Shown here: piece after piece, positions 23,895 to 30,888 of the stretch
How positions within the stretch are numbered: position 1 is the first letter of the stretch
How the letters are laid out: each line of letters opens with the position of its first letter
Source: a virus
Reading direction: 5' to 3' (one strand)
Virus record (IMG/VR): IMGVR_UViG_3300028027_000152
Coordinates: 1-32,176 of that record
DNA length: 32,176 nucleotides
Notes under the pieces: model-generated
Told to the model about the DNA's origin: nothing
Databases searched by the model: none
Seen by the model: the letters and a program-made list of their open reading frames with translations, nothing else
Program-made: the position numbers and the translations under genes

Positions 23895-24395
23895 CTAATC
23901 TAACTTAATATTTTTCCAACTATTTTTAAATGTTTCCTCAGTATTTCCAATCTCGCTATCATATTGCTTTACAGCCAATTCAGTTAAATAGATTATAATA
24001 ACTATCGGCAATATACTCATAATAAGCGACTGCCCAAACATCATAACAGTTCCGAGGTCATCAAGGGCATTCTTACAAGATCCGGCACAAGCAAAATAAG
24101 TAGTGGTATTGGCACCAAGGGAAATCATAAAGGCAAACATTGACGAGCCTAACATTAGTGGGTATATTCTTGCAAGGTGAAATATTATAATACTCACGTC
24201 GAGAGCCATAGTGATTCCGATTGCGTAAATAGTTAGGGATACCTCAGAGCCGAGAAAATCTATTCGGGTCTGGCCTAGAAAGTATTTAAGAGCAGAGTAA
24301 TTAGATACTACGCCGATGGTTCCGAAAAATATTACTAAAGATAGTTTTAATCGTTTGGTTTTAAAAAACTCAAAGAATTTTGATTTATTTTGCAT
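23895..24395 (-). CDS. Four-helix integral membrane protein, only leftward gene
   Basis: 166 residues with four hydrophobic segments at about 17-39 (LSLVIFFGTIGVVSNYSALK), 52-74, 78-103 (YPLMLGSSMFAFMISLGA) and 114-141 (FGQSLIMSILPIVIIIYLTE). A basic N-terminus (KSKFFEFFKTKRLK) predicts an inside start. Two Cys sit in the loop ACAGSCKNA. SD AGGAG precedes the ATG on the minus strand. It is not recognised as a known family. Its opposite orientation means independent expression: superinfection exclusion, immunity or lysis control are candidates, all inferred. Confidence 0.75.
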   Translation of the reverse strand: MQNKSKFFEFFKTKRLKLSLVIFFGTIGVVSNYSALKYFLGQTRIDFLGSEVSLTIYAIGITMALDVSIIIFHLARIYPLMLGSSMFAFMISLGANTTTYFACAGSCKNALDDLGTVMMFGQSLIMSILPIVIIIYLTELAVKQYDSEIGNTEETFKNSWKNIKLD

Positions 24396-24450
24396 GGTTA
24401 TTGTCTCCTAGACATAATATCTTTCAAGACATAAAAAAACTTAAGTAAAA

Positions 24451-24500
24451 TATTTTTTATTATTTTTTTCTTTTTTTTTATTTTTTTGTTTACTTTTTTT
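24451..24500. other. T-rich tract in divergent intergenic region
   Basis: About 50 bases made almost entirely of Ts with a few A, C and G, upstream of the leftward gene and of the rightward early operon. On the minus strand this is a set of A-tracts, known to bend DNA or serve as promoter UP elements. No hairpin is attached to it. Confidence 0.6.
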
Positions 24501-24516
24501 AGGGGTAGATTACGAT
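24489..24516 (+). promoter_or_regulatory. Candidate promoter of rightward early operon
   Basis: TTTACT (24489-24494), 16 bp, TACGAT (24511-24516), followed by an SD and the ATG at 24543. Each box is two or so bases off consensus. Overlapping TATA-like sequence (24517-24527) is an alternative -10. Position at the head of the early genes supports it. Confidence 0.45.
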
Positions 24517-24542
24517 ATATTTATAAAGAGAGGAAAACAACA

Positions 24543-24725
24543 ATGAACATTAAAATTAAAAACAAAAAATACACAGTAAAAGAAACTAGCAAAGCACAAG
24601 AAAACCTATCAAAAGAATTAGAATCAAAAGGTTTTTTGCCATATACTTATATTATAGCAGGCGTTCGAAATGCTCTACATTTAGCATATCAAACAAAAAA
24701 TGGAAATTTTGTAATAGTAATCTAG
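24543..24725 (+). CDS. Small hypothetical protein (60 aa)
   Basis: ATG at 24543 chosen: AGAGGA at 24528-24533 is the SD, and the longer frame from 24486 would begin in the promoter. Basic N-terminal half (MNIKIKNKKYTVKETSKAQE), then a hydrophobic/aromatic end (YTYIIAGVRNALHLAYQTKN). It is not recognised. First gene of the early operon. Confidence 0.6.
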   Translation: MNIKIKNKKYTVKETSKAQENLSKELESKGFLPYTYIIAGVRNALHLAYQTKNGNFVIVI

Positions 24726-24734
24726 CCTGATGAT

Positions 24735-24753
24735 GGGGAGCTTGCCACTCCCC
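24735..24753 (+). promoter_or_regulatory. GGGGAG/CTCCCC hairpin in early leader
   Basis: A 6-bp GC stem GGGGAG/CTCCCC with loop CTTGCCA lies between the genes at 24543 and 24809, with no T run after it. It could be a processing or attenuation element in the early transcript. Confidence 0.45.
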
Positions 24754-24808
24754 GAAATTCCTTAACTGGGATCGCTAGAAGCACATGGAGATCAATAAGG
24801 AGAACACA

Positions 24809-24985
24809 ATGAAAAATAAAAAGAAATTAAGTTACTCATCCATTCCAGTGGATGATGTAACAATAATCAAAATCACAAAACGCTACTCAGATGAGACGGG
24901 CATTCAGCCTGAGTATATAACCAAGCGATCAATAGTAAACATGATTTTGGCTAATTATGCCAATGGAAAACTTAATGAAAATTAA
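24809..24985 (+). CDS. Small hypothetical protein (58 aa), possible DNA binder
   Basis: ATG at 24809 has SD AAGGAGA at 24798-24804, which rules out the in-frame ATG at 24785. Basic N-terminus (MKNKKKLSYSSIPVDDVTII), then a possible helix-turn-helix or ribbon-helix-helix stretch (KITKRYSDETGIQPEYITKR, SIVNMILANY). No family can be named. Confidence 0.55.
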   Translation: MKNKKKLSYSSIPVDDVTIIKITKRYSDETGIQPEYITKRSIVNMILANYANGKLNEN

Positions 24986-25439
24986 AAATAAAATGGAAAA
25001 TATAATGGAAAATGATGAGTTAGTGGCAGTTTACAAATTAGATATTGAAGTGCTCAAGCAGGAAGGATATATCACAGAAGATATGTCCAATAGCCAAAAA
25101 TATAAGATGATCCGATTGAACCAGCAATGGTTATTATGCGAAGAGTCCGATGACGGCATCATGTGTATTACTAAAAAGCGTCAATGGATGCAACAAAACC
25201 CTGACAATTTTGAGTATGGGTTACTTGGTAAAAATGCGTATTTTGTCCATTGTGGAGTCGTAGGCGAAGGATATATTTATGGTATTGGTCGATGGTATGA
25301 CAGGATGTATTATGTTAAGACTGATTCGTTTGATAACGTCAAAAGGGCAAGAATACATGAGTCAGATATATATTTAAGTCTTGATGAATTATTTAAAGCA
25401 TTAAATACAAAATATAAAATTGGGAAAAATAATGAATAA
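24975..25439 (+). CDS. Hypothetical early protein (about 154 aa)
   Basis: Not recognised. The start is uncertain: in-frame ATGs occur at 24957, 24975, 24993 and 25005. 24975 gives an 11-nt overlap, as at the portal gene, with GGAA upstream. The body has LDIEVLKQEGYITEDMSNSQ, a Cys/aromatic middle (WLLCEESDDGIMCITKKRQW) and a beta-rich part (AYFVHCGVVGEGYIYGIGRW). The end overlaps the recombination-type gene by 8 nt. Confidence 0.6.
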   Translation: MKIKNKMENIMENDELVAVYKLDIEVLKQEGYITEDMSNSQKYKMIRLNQQWLLCEESDDGIMCITKKRQWMQQNPDNFEYGLLGKNAYFVHCGVVGEGYIYGIGRWYDRMYYVKTDSFDNVKRARIHESDIYLSLDELFKALNTKYKIGKNNE

Positions 25440-26262
25440 CGAATTAGTAATACAAGAAAACAATCCTATGGCAAACATCAAACGATCAACCGATGTCGCA
25501 GGTGCATGCAAAGAAATAGTCGCTCGAACATCAATCAAGATCCAAAACAGAAAGTATGTGCCCGTCGAAGGATGGATGGCAATTGCTACGGCTCATGGCT
25601 GCAATCTCTCGGCATGCGATGTCAAGCAGGTTGACGGCGGCATATCAGCACGTGGAATAGTAAGACGTATTAGTGATGGGGTCATATTGGGCGAGGCTGA
25701 AGGCTTTGTTGGGGACGACGAGAAGACGTGGTCTAATCGTCCACTATTTGCACGTAGAGCCATGGCACAAACAAGATCCATGTCCAGAGCGGCAAGGTCA
25801 GTATTTGCTCACGTAGTCGTTTTGATGGATGCTGGATTAGAAACAACGCCAGCCGAAGAGATGGGGCACGAAATAGAGATTAATAAACCTGAAGTAGTTA
25901 AACCTGAAATTACTAAGCCAGTAGCAAAAGAACCAATAAAACCAAGCCTAGAAGAGACATTTAGTAAATATAAAACTGCAATATCCGAATCAATAGCTCA
26001 ATTTGATATTAGTAGATTTATTAAAGCAAATGGGACTTTTCAGAAATACATTGATAAGTTACCACAAGAGATCTTTGAAGAGTATGAGCACTTTATAAAC
26101 TCGATGTTTAGTCGTATATGTGATGCGATTGAGTCAGGATCTATCACTGTAACACAAGACCAGGAAAAAGAATTGATTGCGATTAATGGTAACTGGAAGT
26201 TACAAATCCAGACTTCAATTCTTAACGGCAAAAAATCAAAAGATGACGAGGCTATATTTTGA
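25432..26262 (+). CDS. Conserved phage protein, probable recombination/ssDNA-annealing type
   Basis: 276 residues from the ATG at 25432. The N-terminal domain has KRSTDVAGACKEIVARTSIK, KYVPVEGWMAIATAHGCNLS, VDGGISARGIVRRISDGVIL and RAMAQTRSMSRAARSVFAHV, ending near AGLETTPAEEM at about 140. This is a widespread phage domain usually found in replication/recombination modules; Rad52- or annealase-like function is my inference. The C-terminal half is helical and variable. The last base pairs overlap the TTG-initiated next gene (TTGA). Confidence 0.65.
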   Translation: MNNELVIQENNPMANIKRSTDVAGACKEIVARTSIKIQNRKYVPVEGWMAIATAHGCNLSACDVKQVDGGISARGIVRRISDGVILGEAEGFVGDDEKTWSNRPLFARRAMAQTRSMSRAARSVFAHVVVLMDAGLETTPAEEMGHEIEINKPEVVKPEITKPVAKEPIKPSLEETFSKYKTAISESIAQFDISRFIKANGTFQKYIDKLPQEIFEEYEHFINSMFSRICDAIESGSITVTQDQEKELIAINGNWKLQIQTSILNGKKSKDDEAIF

Positions 26263-26414
26263 GCAAGGAATACTACGTTTACAAACAGGGTCGATTAGTG
26301 ATACGTCACGAATTGACCAAAGAGAACGCAATAAAGGAAGCCGAGAAACAACGGCTTCTGATTACTGCAGTGGATAAGATATGGGATGAATTAGGATTAA
26401 AGGGAAGGGGATAA
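26259..26414 (+). CDS. Small helical protein with TTG start (51 aa)
   Basis: TTG at 26259 overlaps the previous stop as TTGA, with GAGG at 26248-26251 as SD, exactly like the ssb start. The peptide is MSKEYYVYKQGRLVIRHELT followed by a charged helix (KENAIKEAEKQRLLITAVDK) and a GRG tail. It fills the gap between coupled genes. A search limited to ATG starts would miss it. Function is unknown. Confidence 0.65.
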   Translation: MSKEYYVYKQGRLVIRHELTKENAIKEAEKQRLLITAVDKIWDELGLKGRG

Positions 26415-26416
26415 TA

Positions 26417-26740
26417 ATGGAAGAGATAAAATTTAAAACAAAGAGAAATATTAAATTTCGAGCATGGGATCAAGAATTGAAATATATGTTACAATGGGAT
26501 AGATTAGAAATGTATCATTTTTATGATGATGATTATATTTTAATGCAATACATGGAACATAAAGACGTTAACGGTAAAGAAATTTACGAGCGTGATATAT
26601 TAAAAGCTGACTGGGGATATGTTGGTGTAGTGGAGTATGATTGGTTTATGTTTATGAAATCAGAAGGCAGAATTTCAGATAATGTTGAAGTCGTTGGTAA
26701 TACTTATGAGAACCCTGAACTAATGGAGAATAAAATATGA
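26417..26740 (+). CDS. YopX-family protein
   Basis: 107 residues with the YopX pattern: IKFRAWDQELKYM near the start, MQYMEHKDVNGKEIYERDIL in the middle, GVVEYDWFMF and VEVVGNTYENPEL near the end. YopX proteins are common in phages of many hosts; their function is not established. It follows the previous stop by 2 nt and overlaps the next gene by 4 nt. Confidence 0.85.
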   Translation: MEEIKFKTKRNIKFRAWDQELKYMLQWDRLEMYHFYDDDYILMQYMEHKDVNGKEIYERDILKADWGYVGVVEYDWFMFMKSEGRISDNVEVVGNTYENPELMENKI

Positions 26741-26994
26741 AATACAAATATAAAAAAAATGATACTGTATATATGATATTCGCAGGAGAATTAATAAAAG
26801 GAATTATTACAAAGAGATATAAATCCAATGATGGAGAAAATTTATATCATGTAGATTTTAGATCATTAAATGCAGGATTGGGAATTACCGCAGATTTTGT
26901 TCATATTCATGAAAATAGATTAGATAAAAGTTATCAAACTTTATTAGATAATATGTTAGATAATTTAATAGACAGATTAAAATTAGAGGACTAA
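26737..26994 (+). CDS. Hypothetical early protein (85 aa)
   Basis: Not recognised. The N-terminal half is beta-rich and basic, with YKKNDTVYMIFAGELIKGII and GENLYHVDFRS, suggestive of a small barrel. The C-terminal half is helical (LLDNMLDNLIDRLKLED). It overlaps the YopX gene by 4 nt in the early operon. Confidence 0.6.
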   Translation: MKYKYKKNDTVYMIFAGELIKGIITKRYKSNDGENLYHVDFRSLNAGLGITADFVHIHENRLDKSYQTLLDNMLDNLIDRLKLED

Positions 26995-26998
26995 AACC

Positions 26999-27247
26999 AT
27001 GAACCAACGTTACTTCGACATAGCAAATAAAACCGTGTATGACGTGCTCGGCAATAAAGATCAAGATGACGTTAATGCAGCTAATAATATGTTAAGCAAA
27101 CTACTTATCGAGAATACTGACCTTAAGATGTTTCTGCTATCTACTAACAAGTGGTTTGAGTATGAGGCATGGATTAGACGGTTCAAGGCGAAGAATCCTG
27201 GAATCGAGAGCTACATAAAGAATAATTTAGAACTGGAGGAAGTATGA
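26999..27247 (+). CDS. Hypothetical early protein (82 aa)
   Basis: Not recognised. Helical, with YFDIANKTVYDVLGNKDQDD, a middle NNMLSKLLIENTDLKMFLLS, and WFEYEAWIRRFKAKNPGIES at the end. It begins 4 nt after the previous stop and overlaps the next gene by 4 nt. Confidence 0.6.
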   Translation: MNQRYFDIANKTVYDVLGNKDQDDVNAANNMLSKLLIENTDLKMFLLSTNKWFEYEAWIRRFKAKNPGIESYIKNNLELEEV

Positions 27248-27435
27248 CAGATATACAAATAGAAAGCGAATTAATAACCTTGATCACAGTCGAGGCATAC
27301 TTAGAACGATCCTTGAAAAGTATCCTAAGCAAAAAAGAAAAGGATCAATTGAAACAGATTCGAAGATCACTAAATGAAACTAGAGTAGCAATGCTTGAAT
27401 TGTTAGAGATTTATAAAGTGGAAGAGCATGTATGA
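27244..27435 (+). CDS. Small helical protein (63 aa)
   Basis: SD GGAGG at 27235-27239. An almost wholly helical, heptad-like protein (EAYLERSLKSILSKKEKDQL, NETRVAMLELLEIYK). No function is recognised. It overlaps the methyltransferase gene by 4 nt (ATGA). Confidence 0.6.
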   Translation: MTDIQIESELITLITVEAYLERSLKSILSKKEKDQLKQIRRSLNETRVAMLELLEIYKVEEHV

Positions 27436-28238
27436 AATCTACTGACATTTTATTTAATGACCATTTTCAAAATTTTAAACGATATCAAATTCCAAAGGCT
27501 CAATTAATAATTGCAGACATGCCATATAATCTTGGTAATAATGCTTACGCTTCAAATCCATCTTGGTATAAAGATGGTGACAATAAAAATGGAGAAAGCG
27601 AATTAGCAGGGACTGAATTTTTTGATACTGATAAAGATTTTAGACCAGCAGAATTTATGCATTTTTGTTCTCAAATGCTAAAGAAAGAACCAAAAGAAAA
27701 ATGTGATGCACCATGCATGATTGTATTTTGCGAGTTTGAGCAACAATTTTATTTAATAGAATTAGCTCGAAGATATGGAATAATGAATTATATTAATTTA
27801 GTATTTCGTAAAAATTTCTCTGCACAAGTCTTAAAGGCTAATATGAAAGTTGTTGGAAATTGTGAATATGGTTTATTGTTATACAGAGATAAACTTCCAA
27901 AGTTTAGAAATGAAGGTAAGATGGTTTTTAATTGTATTGATTGGGAAAAAGATAATAATGATTTTGAAAAAATTCATCCTACTCAAAAACCAGTAAAATT
28001 AATTAAAAAACTTATAAATATATTTACAGATGAAAATGATGTTGTAATTGATCCAGTCGCAGGAAGTGGATCAAGCATAATAGCAGGACTAGAGCTTAAT
28101 AGAAAATCTTTTGGATTTGAAATAAAAAAAGATTTTTATAGGCAATCTTGCAAATGGATAGATTACACGTTAGATAACATAAATAATTTAAAAACAATAG
28201 GATTTAAAAAAAATACTGTTGATAATTATTTATTTTAA
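27432..28238 (+). CDS. DNA methyltransferase (beta-class N6-A/N4-C type)
   Basis: 268 residues with the motif order of beta-class enzymes: catalytic IIADMPYNLG (D29-M30-P31-Y32, a variant of DPPY) near the N-terminus, HPTQKP (182-187) and the SAM-binding VIDPVAGSGSS (205-215) near the C-terminus. DMPY replaces the usual second residue, and the SAM loop reads AGSGS rather than AGSGT; activity is likely but not certain. No restriction partner is adjacent, so protection of phage DNA or regulation is more plausible than R-M. Target sequence is unknown. Confidence 0.8.
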   Translation: MKSTDILFNDHFQNFKRYQIPKAQLIIADMPYNLGNNAYASNPSWYKDGDNKNGESELAGTEFFDTDKDFRPAEFMHFCSQMLKKEPKEKCDAPCMIVFCEFEQQFYLIELARRYGIMNYINLVFRKNFSAQVLKANMKVVGNCEYGLLLYRDKLPKFRNEGKMVFNCIDWEKDNNDFEKIHPTQKPVKLIKKLINIFTDENDVVIDPVAGSGSSIIAGLELNRKSFGFEIKKDFYRQSCKWIDYTLDNINNLKTIGFKKNTVDNYLF

Positions 28239-28247
28239 CTTTACAAA
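28219..28247 (+). promoter_or_regulatory. Sigma70-type promoter for antirepressor gene
   Basis: TTGATA (28219-28224), a 17-bp spacer, and TACAAA (28242-28247). Transcription would start near 28254 and produce a leader of about 120 nt that contains the hairpins described for 28277-28369. The -35 lies inside the methyltransferase gene end. Confidence 0.6.
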
Positions 28248-28276
28248 AAACCTAAGCAACATAACATAGCACTAAG

Positions 28277-28369
28277 CCCGATGCCCTCACATCGGGTAGA
28301 TTCTTGAGGGAGAATCAAAACCTACCACAAATTTCTACCCATGCAATCGGGACTCAATTAAAGGAGTCC
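28277..28369 (+). promoter_or_regulatory. Structured 5' leader of antirepressor gene with SD-sequestering stem
   Basis: Three hairpins in a row: CCCGATG/CATCGGG (28277-28296), GATTCT/AGAATC (28299-28316) and GGACTC/GAGTCC (28350-28369). The last stem includes GAG of the SD AAAGGAG (28360-28366). A second ATCGGG (28346-28351) can pair with CCCGAT of hairpin 1 and would break the SD stem; CTACCC (28335-28340) can pair with GGGTAG (28294-28299). The alternatives are mutually exclusive, as in attenuators or riboswitches. No known class is recognised. Confidence 0.6.
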
Positions 28370-28373
28370 AATA

Positions 28374-29096
28374 ATGGAAAATCAAATAATTAATCAAAAC
28401 GATCCTAATATTTTAGGAACTATTCAATTTAAATATACTACTAAACAAATAGCTGAAGGATTTGAATGTGATGATAGTGCTATTAGACAAATTAAAAGTA
28501 GATATGAATCTGAATTTATTAAAGGAATAGATTGGAAAAATGATTTTGTGACAGATGTCACGAAAGGTCGTCCATCTGATATTTGGTCTAAAGAAGGCAT
28601 TATAAAACTTGCATCTAAATTAAAACTTACACCCAAGGCAATTGAGTTTTTAATAAGCATTAGAGTCGAAGAAGAAAACAAGATTAAAACCCCTAAGACA
28701 TTCGCTGAAGCGTTAAGGCTTGCCGCAGATCAACAGGAACAAATTGAAGAGCAACAAAAACAATTAGAAGAACAAAAGCCAAAGGTAGAATTAGCGAATA
28801 GTATAATTGGGCATAGGACAAACTTTAGTGTAAAAGAGTTTATTGATAACTTTAAAATAATTGTAGGTAAGAATAAGTTTTTAGAAATATTGAGAAATGA
28901 TGGAATTCTTATGGATCATCCAAACAGAAATCATCCATATCAACAATATTCTAAATATTTTAAAATTCAGAGAGTAATTAAAAATGAAGAGTCAAGAGAA
29001 AAGATTTTAATTACTCCTGAAGGTTATGTTTATCTATCTAAGAAATATCAAAATCTTATGGAAAAAATTGAAGTAAATTATTTAATAGAAAATTAA
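28374..29096 (+). CDS. KilAC-domain phage antirepressor-like protein
   Basis: 240 residues. The N-terminal region is novel (TTKQIAEGFECDDSAIRQIK, a possible HTH). The middle has TPKTFAEALRLAADQQEQIE followed by an E/Q coiled coil. The C-terminal KilAC/ANT domain is recognisable from NFSVKEFIDNFKIIVGKNKF, LEILRNDGILMDHPNRNHPY and KILITPEGYVYLSKKY. Antirepressors relieve repression to favour lytic growth, but in this window no CI-like target gene is visible, so it may act on a host or prophage repressor. It has its own promoter and a structured leader. Confidence 0.85.
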   Translation: MENQIINQNDPNILGTIQFKYTTKQIAEGFECDDSAIRQIKSRYESEFIKGIDWKNDFVTDVTKGRPSDIWSKEGIIKLASKLKLTPKAIEFLISIRVEEENKIKTPKTFAEALRLAADQQEQIEEQQKQLEEQKPKVELANSIIGHRTNFSVKEFIDNFKIIVGKNKFLEILRNDGILMDHPNRNHPYQQYSKYFKIQRVIKNEESREKILITPEGYVYLSKKYQNLMEKIEVNYLIEN

Positions 29097-29099
29097 AAT

Positions 29100-29120
29100 G
29101 GTGTATTTTTTCGTTACACC
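29100..29120 (+). promoter_or_regulatory. Hairpin with T-rich loop after antirepressor gene
   Basis: GGTGTA/TACACC stem with the loop TTTTTTCGT. Since the Ts are in the loop, this is not a normal terminator. It starts 4 bases after the antirepressor stop. Confidence 0.45.
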
Positions 29121-29139
29121 GTCTAAGCCAACAAATTAA

Positions 29140-29168
29140 AGTCTAGTAGGCTACCAACCTACTAGACT
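29140..29168 (+). promoter_or_regulatory. Perfect 11-bp hairpin upstream of replication gene
   Basis: AGTCTAGTAGG (29140-29150), a 7-nt loop, CCTACTAGACT (29158-29168). No T run follows. It could bind a regulator as DNA, or act in RNA to set initiator synthesis. The next gene starts at 29200 with SD AAAGGA (29188-29193). Confidence 0.6.
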
Positions 29169-29199
29169 CACAACAACAAACTCAATCAAAGGATAAGAT

Positions 29200-30843
29200 A
29201 TGAATAGTACAGAACACGATAAAAGCAATCAAAAAAACATTGATTATAGAAAAGAATTACTTAAAACTTTTAAAGATGATGCTTATTGGTTAGTGAATAA
29301 ACATCTAGCAAGTCATCTTGGATTGGTTCCAACGATTCTACTATCTGAATTAATCTCTAAGGATAACTATCATCATATAAGGTCAGAATTGATAGAAGAG
29401 AAATACTTTTACCATAAATCGGAAGTTATAGAAGAGAATTTATTTATATCACCCGATAAAAGACGATCATCAATAGAAATATTAAAGAATTCTGAAACTA
29501 TCTCAGTAATGACAAAAGGTATGCCTGCAAAACATTATTATTCAATAAATCATCAAAGAATAATAGAACTAATGTCAATGGAGTCAGGAACAAGAGAAAA
29601 TAGAGAGAAATTAAAGCAGGCAAAAAGCAGATCGGAAACGCCAACACAAGAAGTAGACTTTCCCAGTGACAGGAAAATCCAATCTCTTGTTGTGGCATTT
29701 TCCGACCTAAGTGACAAGGAAATCCAACCTAAGAGCTCGGAAAATCCAATCTCTTGTGGTGGGGAAAATGGCATCACTATATATAATAATAAAGATGATA
29801 TTAAAGATAATATTAAATGTGAGAATAATAAAGCACTCGAGGAGAAAATCGAACAGTTCGGAAAAACCGAAGAGTTCAAAAATTCAGCACACACTCAGGA
29901 TATAGATCTTCCAAAGGAATTTAGCAAAGAGGAATACGAGCTTGCAAGGATGTTAGGTTTTAACATCGACGAAGCACTACAACCAGAAGACTCCAAACAG
30001 CTAGCAATCAGAACTAAACAGGAAGAGATAAACATCCACTACTCGAATGAAATAGCTAGGGTAGAGCAAGAATTGAATCTACAAAGTGACATAATGATAC
30101 CGAAATTAACGATAGAATCCCTATTAGAGGCCTCCGAAGACTTCCTTGGTAGGGTGGGTATAGGCTTCGATAATAATCCCCGTAGGATTTTGAATTTAAT
30201 CTATAATCAGCTACCCAAAGATTTTGTGATTAAAGAGGATTCAAAAGATGTCGAGATCCTAGGAGACATGATCCGAAAATATATGTCCAGTGGGAAGGAT
30301 GAGCGGGACAGTATAGCCAAGAGAATTTACCAAGCGGTTGAGGCTATGTTGAAAATCTATGTGATTAAGAAATATGGTGAACCTTACCGAGAGATAGTCT
30401 TTCCAGAAATTACTAGAGCCAATCTTATTTTATATCTTAATTGTAATCCAACTTTTAAATATTGCTTGGGTGGGTTCTCCAATGACATCGATGGGGTTTA
30501 TTCTGAGGTTTGCAGGTTAGCGGCGAAGGATTCTAAAAAAAAGGTCAGCGAGATTAAAATTGAACACGATAAAAAATTACGTCAACTTCAGGCGAATAGG
30601 ATTGCTGACATGCAAGCTATGTTTAGCGAGGAAGAGAAACTACGATTCCAGGAAAGAACAAATGATATCTTGAACAGAATGGACAATAAACCTGATGTTA
30701 GTGATGAACCATTGGCAAAACCTATCAAGGCAAACTTGACACCTGAGGAAACTATAGAGATGAGTAAATTGTTTTTACTTAAGGATCCAAGTAAGGAAGA
30801 TTTAGATAGATTAAATTATTTATTCAAGAAGAGTAAAAAATGA
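29200..30843 (+). CDS. Replication initiator protein (lambda O-like)
   Basis: 547 residues. The N-terminal part (about 10-130) looks like a winged-helix DNA-binding domain: HLGLVPTILLSELISKDNYH, then HHIRSELIEEKYFYHKSEV and MTKGMPAKHYYSINHQRIIE. The middle (145-205) is low complexity and carries the iteron array in its DNA. The C-terminal 300 residues are helical, e.g. LLEASEDFLGRVGIGFDNNP and ANRIADMQAMFSEEEKLRFQ, with no polymerase or ATPase motif. By analogy with lambda O it should bind the internal origin and recruit host helicase. The N-terminal domain assignment is by pattern, not search. Confidence 0.6.
   Translation: MNSTEHDKSNQKNIDYRKELLKTFKDDAYWLVNKHLASHLGLVPTILLSELISKDNYHHIRSELIEEKYFYHKSEVIEENLFISPDKRRSSIEILKNSETISVMTKGMPAKHYYSINHQRIIELMSMESGTRENREKLKQAKSRSETPTQEVDFPSDRKIQSLVVAFSDLSDKEIQPKSSENPISCGGENGITIYNNKDDIKDNIKCENNKALEEKIEQFGKTEEFKNSAHTQDIDLPKEFSKEEYELARMLGFNIDEALQPEDSKQLAIRTKQEEINIHYSNEIARVEQELNLQSDIMIPKLTIESLLEASEDFLGRVGIGFDNNPRRILNLIYNQLPKDFVIKEDSKDVEILGDMIRKYMSSGKDERDSIAKRIYQAVEAMLKIYVIKKYGEPYREIVFPEITRANLILYLNCNPTFKYCLGGFSNDIDGVYSEVCRLAAKDSKKKVSEIKIEHDKKLRQLQANRIADMQAMFSEEEKLRFQERTNDILNRMDNKPDVSDEPLAKPIKANLTPEETIEMSKLFLLKDPSKEDLDRLNYLFKKSKK
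29666..29840 (+). other. Candidate origin of replication (iterons plus AT-rich region)
   Basis: GGAAAAT or GGAAAT occurs at 29672, 29718, 29739 and 29763, with an inverted copy ATTTTCC at 29697-29703. The spacings are 25, 21, 21 and 24 bp, close to two helical turns each. Two units share 19 identical bases (29672-29690 and 29739-29757) but in different reading frames, so protein coding does not explain them. A strongly AT-rich stretch (about 29775-29835) follows. This is the layout of the lambda origin inside O. Confidence 0.65.
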
Positions 30844-30861
30844 TTGCAATTTATTTGCTAA

Positions 30862-30867
30862 TATAAT
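30862..30867 (+). promoter_or_regulatory. Consensus -10 box before HTH gene
   Basis: TATAAT at 30862-30867 in an AT-rich 45-bp gap, with no good -35 at 17 bp; TTGCAA (30844-30849) is only 12 bp away. It may be a weak or activator-dependent promoter. Confidence 0.3.
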
Positions 30868-30888
30868 TTTTTATTTTTGGAGGAAATC

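Noticed and set aside
24441-24500. Intrinsic terminator at the T-rich tract
   Set aside because: No GC-rich stem precedes the Ts on the plus strand.
26177-26377. 66-codon plus-strand frame
   Set aside because: It overlaps the recombination-type gene and the SD-supported TTG gene at 26259 in another frame.
28250-28373. tRNA gene
   Set aside because: Hairpins are present but no acceptor stem, T-loop consensus or cloverleaf can be drawn.
29553-29894. Minus-strand 113-codon frame in the initiator gene
   Set aside because: Antisense of the low-complexity linker and iteron region; no SD or protein-like composition.
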